From Saccharum officinarum (Eukaryota; Streptophyta; Magnoliopsida; Poales; Poaceae): DNA of 64,000 nt. Below the pieces are notes generated by a model. The model worked only from the letters and a program-made list of their open reading frames with translations. It was not told where the DNA came from and ran no database searches. Shown piece by piece: positions 59,578 through 64,000 of this stretch (position 1 is the stretch's first letter; every line of letters starts with the position of its first letter). Made by a program: the position numbers and the translations under genes. The DNA is taken from NCBI GenBank assembly GCA_020631735.1, contig CM036197.1, positions 41,215,880-41,279,879 of the forward strand, in the 5' to 3' direction.

Positions 59578-62214
59578 AGTACCCGCATGGCGGGAAAAGT
59601 CTGAGGAAATACCCGCATGGAGGGGTAAAGTTGTTATAGTATTTATGTTAATCAATCCTGCATGGTGGAAAAAGTTTAGCATAGTACTTTTCCTGCATGG
59701 CGGTAGAAAGTTGTGATGATTCAGGGAGAAAAATTTAGGGTAGCTCTTATGCTATCCTAGTATGAGTTTAAGAACAAAAGGAAGTTACAGACAAACCTCA
59801 AGATAAGAATGACATGCAAGCATGACTTGCGAAAGTATTAGTGATAAAAGACTCTATTGAGTTCTTGAAGTGAAATGAGGACAAAGTACTCCCGTACGAA
59901 TTAAGAAATAATTTCATTTGCATGATGCAATCATGTGGATGAAATAAATAATCAAAGTTTCCTCATTCATAAGAGTTCTGAATAGTTTTCAAAATTATGG
60001 TAGAAAAGTTCATACCACATTTCGAGGGAGAGAAATGTGAGATCAATTAAGAAAGACAATTAAGAAAGATACTTCCCTATACTCAGATAATGCGATGCAT
60101 ACTATGCATTGAAGGCAAGAGTGATCTACAAAACATGAATGTGATCGTCGGGGGAGTAAGATGGTCATAATAATAATACCCCTAAAGTAAAGAAATAGCT
60201 AAATTCATGGACCTTTTACAGTTCCAATAGAAAGATAGCATAGTCGGCCAGTATTCATACTGGACGCGTTCAGAGTTATTAAGGTGGTGCTAAATACGTC
60301 ATATGAGTTTTAGCAGATTAAACTCAAAATAAGAAAGTTTGAAGATGAGACAATCTGGGGGAGCATGTTACAAAAGTACCTAACTCTACAAGGAGAATGA
60401 ATAATGTAAACAAGGATCTTATTACACAGGACCTTATAAAATCAATTATCTTTTGGCAATAAAGGTCACGAAATGCTAGTAGCTAAGGCCCCAGAAAGTC
60501 TCAAAGAATAAGAAAATTAGATATTTCTGATGACTATAAAATCTATATTAATGAAATTCAAATGGAGGGTAATCCCACCTAACTTGAAGAAGCCATGAGA
60601 GACGTTCACTCGTCTAAGTGGCAAGAAGCAAAGAAAGATGAAATGGAATCGATAATACCAATAATATTTTGGGATCTAGAATAAATTCCTAAGGAGCCAA
60701 AACAGTAGGCTGTGATGGGTCTACAAGACAAAATATGACTCCAAAGGGAATATGTAAAGATGTGGAGCGCGACTTGAATCAAAAGATTTTGCGTGAAACG
60801 AATGAATAAATTACAATGAGTGCTAGTGGCACATCATGATCTGAGTTACAACAGATGAAAGTAAAGACAGCATTTTTCAATAGGATTTGTATGAAAATGA
60901 TTACGTGGCACAACCCAGAGGTTTTGTCATGGAAAGAAAAAAACGTAAGGGATGCCACCTGTAGAAATCTCTTATGGACTAGAGCAAATCTCTGAACAGT
61001 GGCATTTAAAGTTGAAGAGTCAATTAAAAATTTTGGGTTAAAGAGAATGAGAGGACAATTACGTTTGTATAAAGTTATAGAATGGGAAATTCATTTCCTA
61101 ATCCTGTATATGTGGATGACATCTTACTTGTTAGTAGTGATGTTAATCTACTGCATGAGAAGAAGAAGCTCTTGTCTTCAAGGTTCAATAAGAATGTTCT
61201 CGGTGAAATGTCTTTCGTTATAAGAATTGAAATTCACCGAGATAGAAGAAAATGGGTATTAGTACTATCACATAGGCATGCTAAGAAAAATTTCTAAAGA
61301 AACAAAGTACCTATGCGGGCAAACATACGCCTGTTCCCATGGTCAAGGGTAATATTTTAAAAATTTTAGTGTTCCAAGAAGCAATGTGAGATTGTTATAG
61401 AAGGACGTCGTATATGCTTCGGCTGTTGGAAGCTTAATGAGTACACAGATAAGATCTTTCCCTGACATAGTTCACGTATCCAGGTTGTTTTGGCAAAAGT
61501 CCAGTCCAGATATAGATCACTGGAATGGAGTTAAGAATGTCGGCCTCACGCTAAGAAAGAAAGAACAAGTACTCTCAAGTAGTTGTGGGTACAATGTCAA
61601 ATTTTGGCAAGATGTTTAGTGAAACCCACATAGTAGCAAACACTCGCAGTTGGAGTTTTATTATGGAAAAGCTCCAAAAAACAATTTAAGTATCATCAGT
61701 GATGCAAAGTTATAGTATAGCATGATATAAGGCTGCAGGACAGACAAAATGGTTAAGGAATTTGTACCCGAAATGAATAATGGTTGTCAACAGCAATAAC
61801 CATTTAAATAGTTTGCTTCTAAGACAACGGGTCAAGTGTACTACCAAACACATTGACATTAAAGTTATATGTTGTTAAGGAAAAAGTCCGGAATCATACT
61901 AAAAGGTATTGAACATATAAGTAACAAGAAAGTGCTTATGGATCCGCTTACCAAAGGCTTACCACCCAGTGTGTTCAGAGAACACACAGTCAACATGAGT
62001 TTATGGTATAGCCTATAATTTCTGGACAATAAAGGGCCCAAAGTTAAAGAATCTGTTTTAGAACAGAGACATGTATTGTAGCTGTTAAATCTATTGGCAA
62101 TTGACCGTCACGATGAAGCATGCTCTATACACTAATTTGTGATGGAACAAATAAAAGTGAAAGGAATTAAAGTCAAAGTTTAAATTTAAAGTAAGTTGAG
62201 ATCAAGGGAGAGAA
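59578..62214 (+). mobile_element. Decayed Ty1/copia retrotransposon interior
   Basis: Broken frames contain copia reverse-transcriptase blocks: VKTAFFNRI near 60,870, and YVDDILLVSSDVNLLHEKKK followed by SSRFNKNVLGEMSFVIRIEI and HRDRR near 61,100-61,260. The C-terminal copia phrase MDPLTKGLPPSVFREHTVN is near 61,937-61,994. A polypurine tract AAGGGAGAGAA precedes TGTTGGAATTG. Many stops; no functional protein. Confidence 0.8.
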
Positions 62215-62640
62215 TGTTGGAATTGATTCCCACCGATTAGGCTCAACGGCCTAATTAGGCCTTGTCTCACGCCCTGATCGGGGCGCTCAACCTTATGTGG
62301 TTGGTGGGCCCGTCGCACTGCATATATAGAGAGATGGGGACGGCAGGCTCGAGATATGAGGTTCACCTATGAGCTGTCTTTTCCCACTAACCTAACCCTA
62401 ACCCGATCGAATGAGGGATGCAGCCAGCGACGAGAAAGAACCCACCGGCGACTACACCACCGATACCCCGACACCGTTGTCTTCACCACGCCGACGTCCA
62501 CGCCGTCGCTGTGGACGCCACTGTTGTGTCTCTACACCGATACCCGCAGCCACCCCTTATAGGCTGCCGACTTGGTTTGCTCCAAGTTCATCTCAGATAA
62601 GTAAAGACTCACTGATCTACACCTTGATGGTCACATTGGT
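62215..62640 (+). mobile_element. Copia 3' LTR (right end uncertain)
   Basis: It starts TGTTGGAATTGATTCCCACC after the polypurine tract, with a TATATATAG promoter-like stretch near 62,322-62,331 and several CCGATACCCCGAC/CACGCCG tracts. No clear CA end or TSD found. Confidence 0.6.
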
Positions 62641-64000
62641 TTCTACCGTTAGTGGTCTCATAGGTAGTTTAATGCAAAGACATGTAGGAATTTTGATGAC
62701 GTGGAGAAATAGCGAGGTGAGAGAAAGAAGTCATACAATTAGCAGGTGAGAGATAGCTAAATTTTAGGACTATGTGATAAGTCCCACACCATTGTATGAG
62801 TTATGTGTCAGCTATATGGGCCGTCGCATGTCACATGGGCCTGGACCTGGAGCCCAGTTCAGACTTGCTGGGGAGTACAAAGGAAGCACGGCAAGAGGAG
62901 ATTCGGCATCGAGCAATTATCAGAGAATATCTACCTTCCCGAGTCTACTGTTCATCTTCCTGGACATCTCTGTTCTTCTTCTTCTACCTCGAGCTCCTCC
63001 TCTGCTGTAGGAACTTCTAGATCCTTCTAGGTGCTCTTCTCTAGATCCTTCTCCTCAATTGCATGCTGAACTTCAGACCTCCCTCTCCCTTGAGGTCCTG
63101 GACTCCGATTTGTGTCTGAATCAAGTGATTCTGTGCACCAGTTGAGGAGAGTTGCTAACATTATGCCAGTAACTTATAATGTTTCTTTTGTTCTATGCAC
63201 GGATTGATAAATAGTTGTGATTTACTAAATGACAATTAAAAACGACAGCTCACTATGGAAGTTGTCTATTAAGTTGACTCATGATTACGTGGAACTGCAA
63301 GGTGATGTTGGGCTCCTAGTAGATAGCTCCAAGATGTGAAAAACATTGTGATGAGTCACACGGTACTATAGAGAAAAAAAAAGCTATAGAGCCATAATAG
63401 AAGATGCAAGATCATCTCGAACTTAAACTATAAGAGAGCAGGAACTGGATAAAGACTTGAAGGATGGTTTTATCACCAATAGAGCTGACAAAGATGAGAC
63501 TGAAGACTACTTAATTTGGCCTTAATTGAAATTGTGTGACTACGAGATAGTAATAACAGGGGAAAAAAAAGAAAAGAGACACGAAAGATGACAATACCTT
63601 TAAGCCAAAGATAAGTTCATCCAACTATAATAAATAAATAAATAAATAAACTATTAAAAATATTCGAATAAAAATCCAAATGCTATAATAAGCAAACTAG
63701 CTACCCACACTAATTGGCCCGGGCTCTACAGGTGTCTAAGTCTTCAGCATCACCAATTATGTTTGAAAAAACTCGAATTTTGGGCTGGGTGTTTTGGTAC
63801 AATGTTACAGTGACATCTTTGACTTTACCGTGAATAACGATCAGCGTATACGTATATTGCAGCACCGGCGAAGGGCATAGGATGTCTGATCGATAGTCAC
63901 ACTGCTGTCACTGCAACAACAGCGCCACCAGCACCAGATGCCGACACCACAAGCCGAATCCGAAGCCCGCACCCGGGCGGCAAGGCCCCGGCCCCGAGTG
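62641..64000. other. Right edge, nothing firmly identified
   Basis: Contains an (AATA)n run near 63,632-63,651 and a GC-rich end from about 63,860. On the minus strand the final 140 bases read as a short glycine/proline frame ending at a stop, which may be the 3' end of a gene lying beyond the window. Confidence 0.35.

Overview
This is nuclear DNA of a grass, probably a panicoid such as sorghum, sugarcane, Miscanthus or maize. Intron-containing plant genes (PIF-type bHLH, FLS2-type receptor kinase, NAC factor) sit in GC-rich exons, and the spacers hold dense grass-type transposons: Tourist, Stowaway and hAT MITEs, LTR retrotransposons, a LINE and a SINE. There are no bacterial features, CRISPR arrays or rRNA genes.

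Layout. 1-1.9 kb: 3' part of a PIF/PIL-type bHLH gene (+), with a hAT MITE four bases from its last 3' splice site. 2.7-6.4 kb: a complete FLS2-like LRR receptor kinase gene (-), interrupted by a 2-base frameshift in a GA run. 6.5-12.7 kb: spacer with a Tourist-like MITE, a decayed LINE and further MITE debris. 13.0-14.1 kb: a single-exon DUF1645-type gene (-). 14.1-19.7 kb: MITEs, a 713-bp Harbinger-like element with GC-rich cargo, and a dispersed repeat split by a Stowaway. 19.7-45.3 kb: a cluster of three DUF3615-like genes on the minus strand (20.9-23.1, 32.5-35.0 and 39.9-42.0 kb), with an orphan 5' fragment at 31.1 kb and diverged 3'-flank copies at 19.7 and 45.1 kb. Copy 2 looks intact, copy 1 has lost the frame of its start codon, and copy 3 has lost its 5' half at a LINE-like tail. 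A giant solo LTR (23.86-30.58 kb, TSD AGAGC) carrying two nested insertions, and a second kind of LTR (36.2-38.1 kb), lie between the copies. 47.9-51.0 kb: a three-exon NAC1 (NAC21/22)-type gene (+) with an intact antisense tRNA-Val(AAC) gene in intron 1 and a SINE with clear target-site duplications in intron 2. 51.3-62.6 kb: non-coding internal sequence plus a 4.79-kb 3' LTR of the same giant-LTR family as the 23.9-kb solo LTR, followed by a decayed Ty1/copia element. 62.6-64 kb: nothing firmly identified.

The genes do not form a pathway. They are a light-signalling bHLH, a flagellin-type immune receptor, a DUF1645 protein, a small lineage-specific tandem family and an auxin/root-type NAC, set in repeat-rich DNA. 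The items most worth checking are the FLS2 frameshift, the giant-LTR family with its conserved hairpin inside an intron-like segment, the tandem DUF3615-like family, and the tRNA and SINE inside the NAC introns. All calls come from reading the sequence and from memory of the families; no database search was run.
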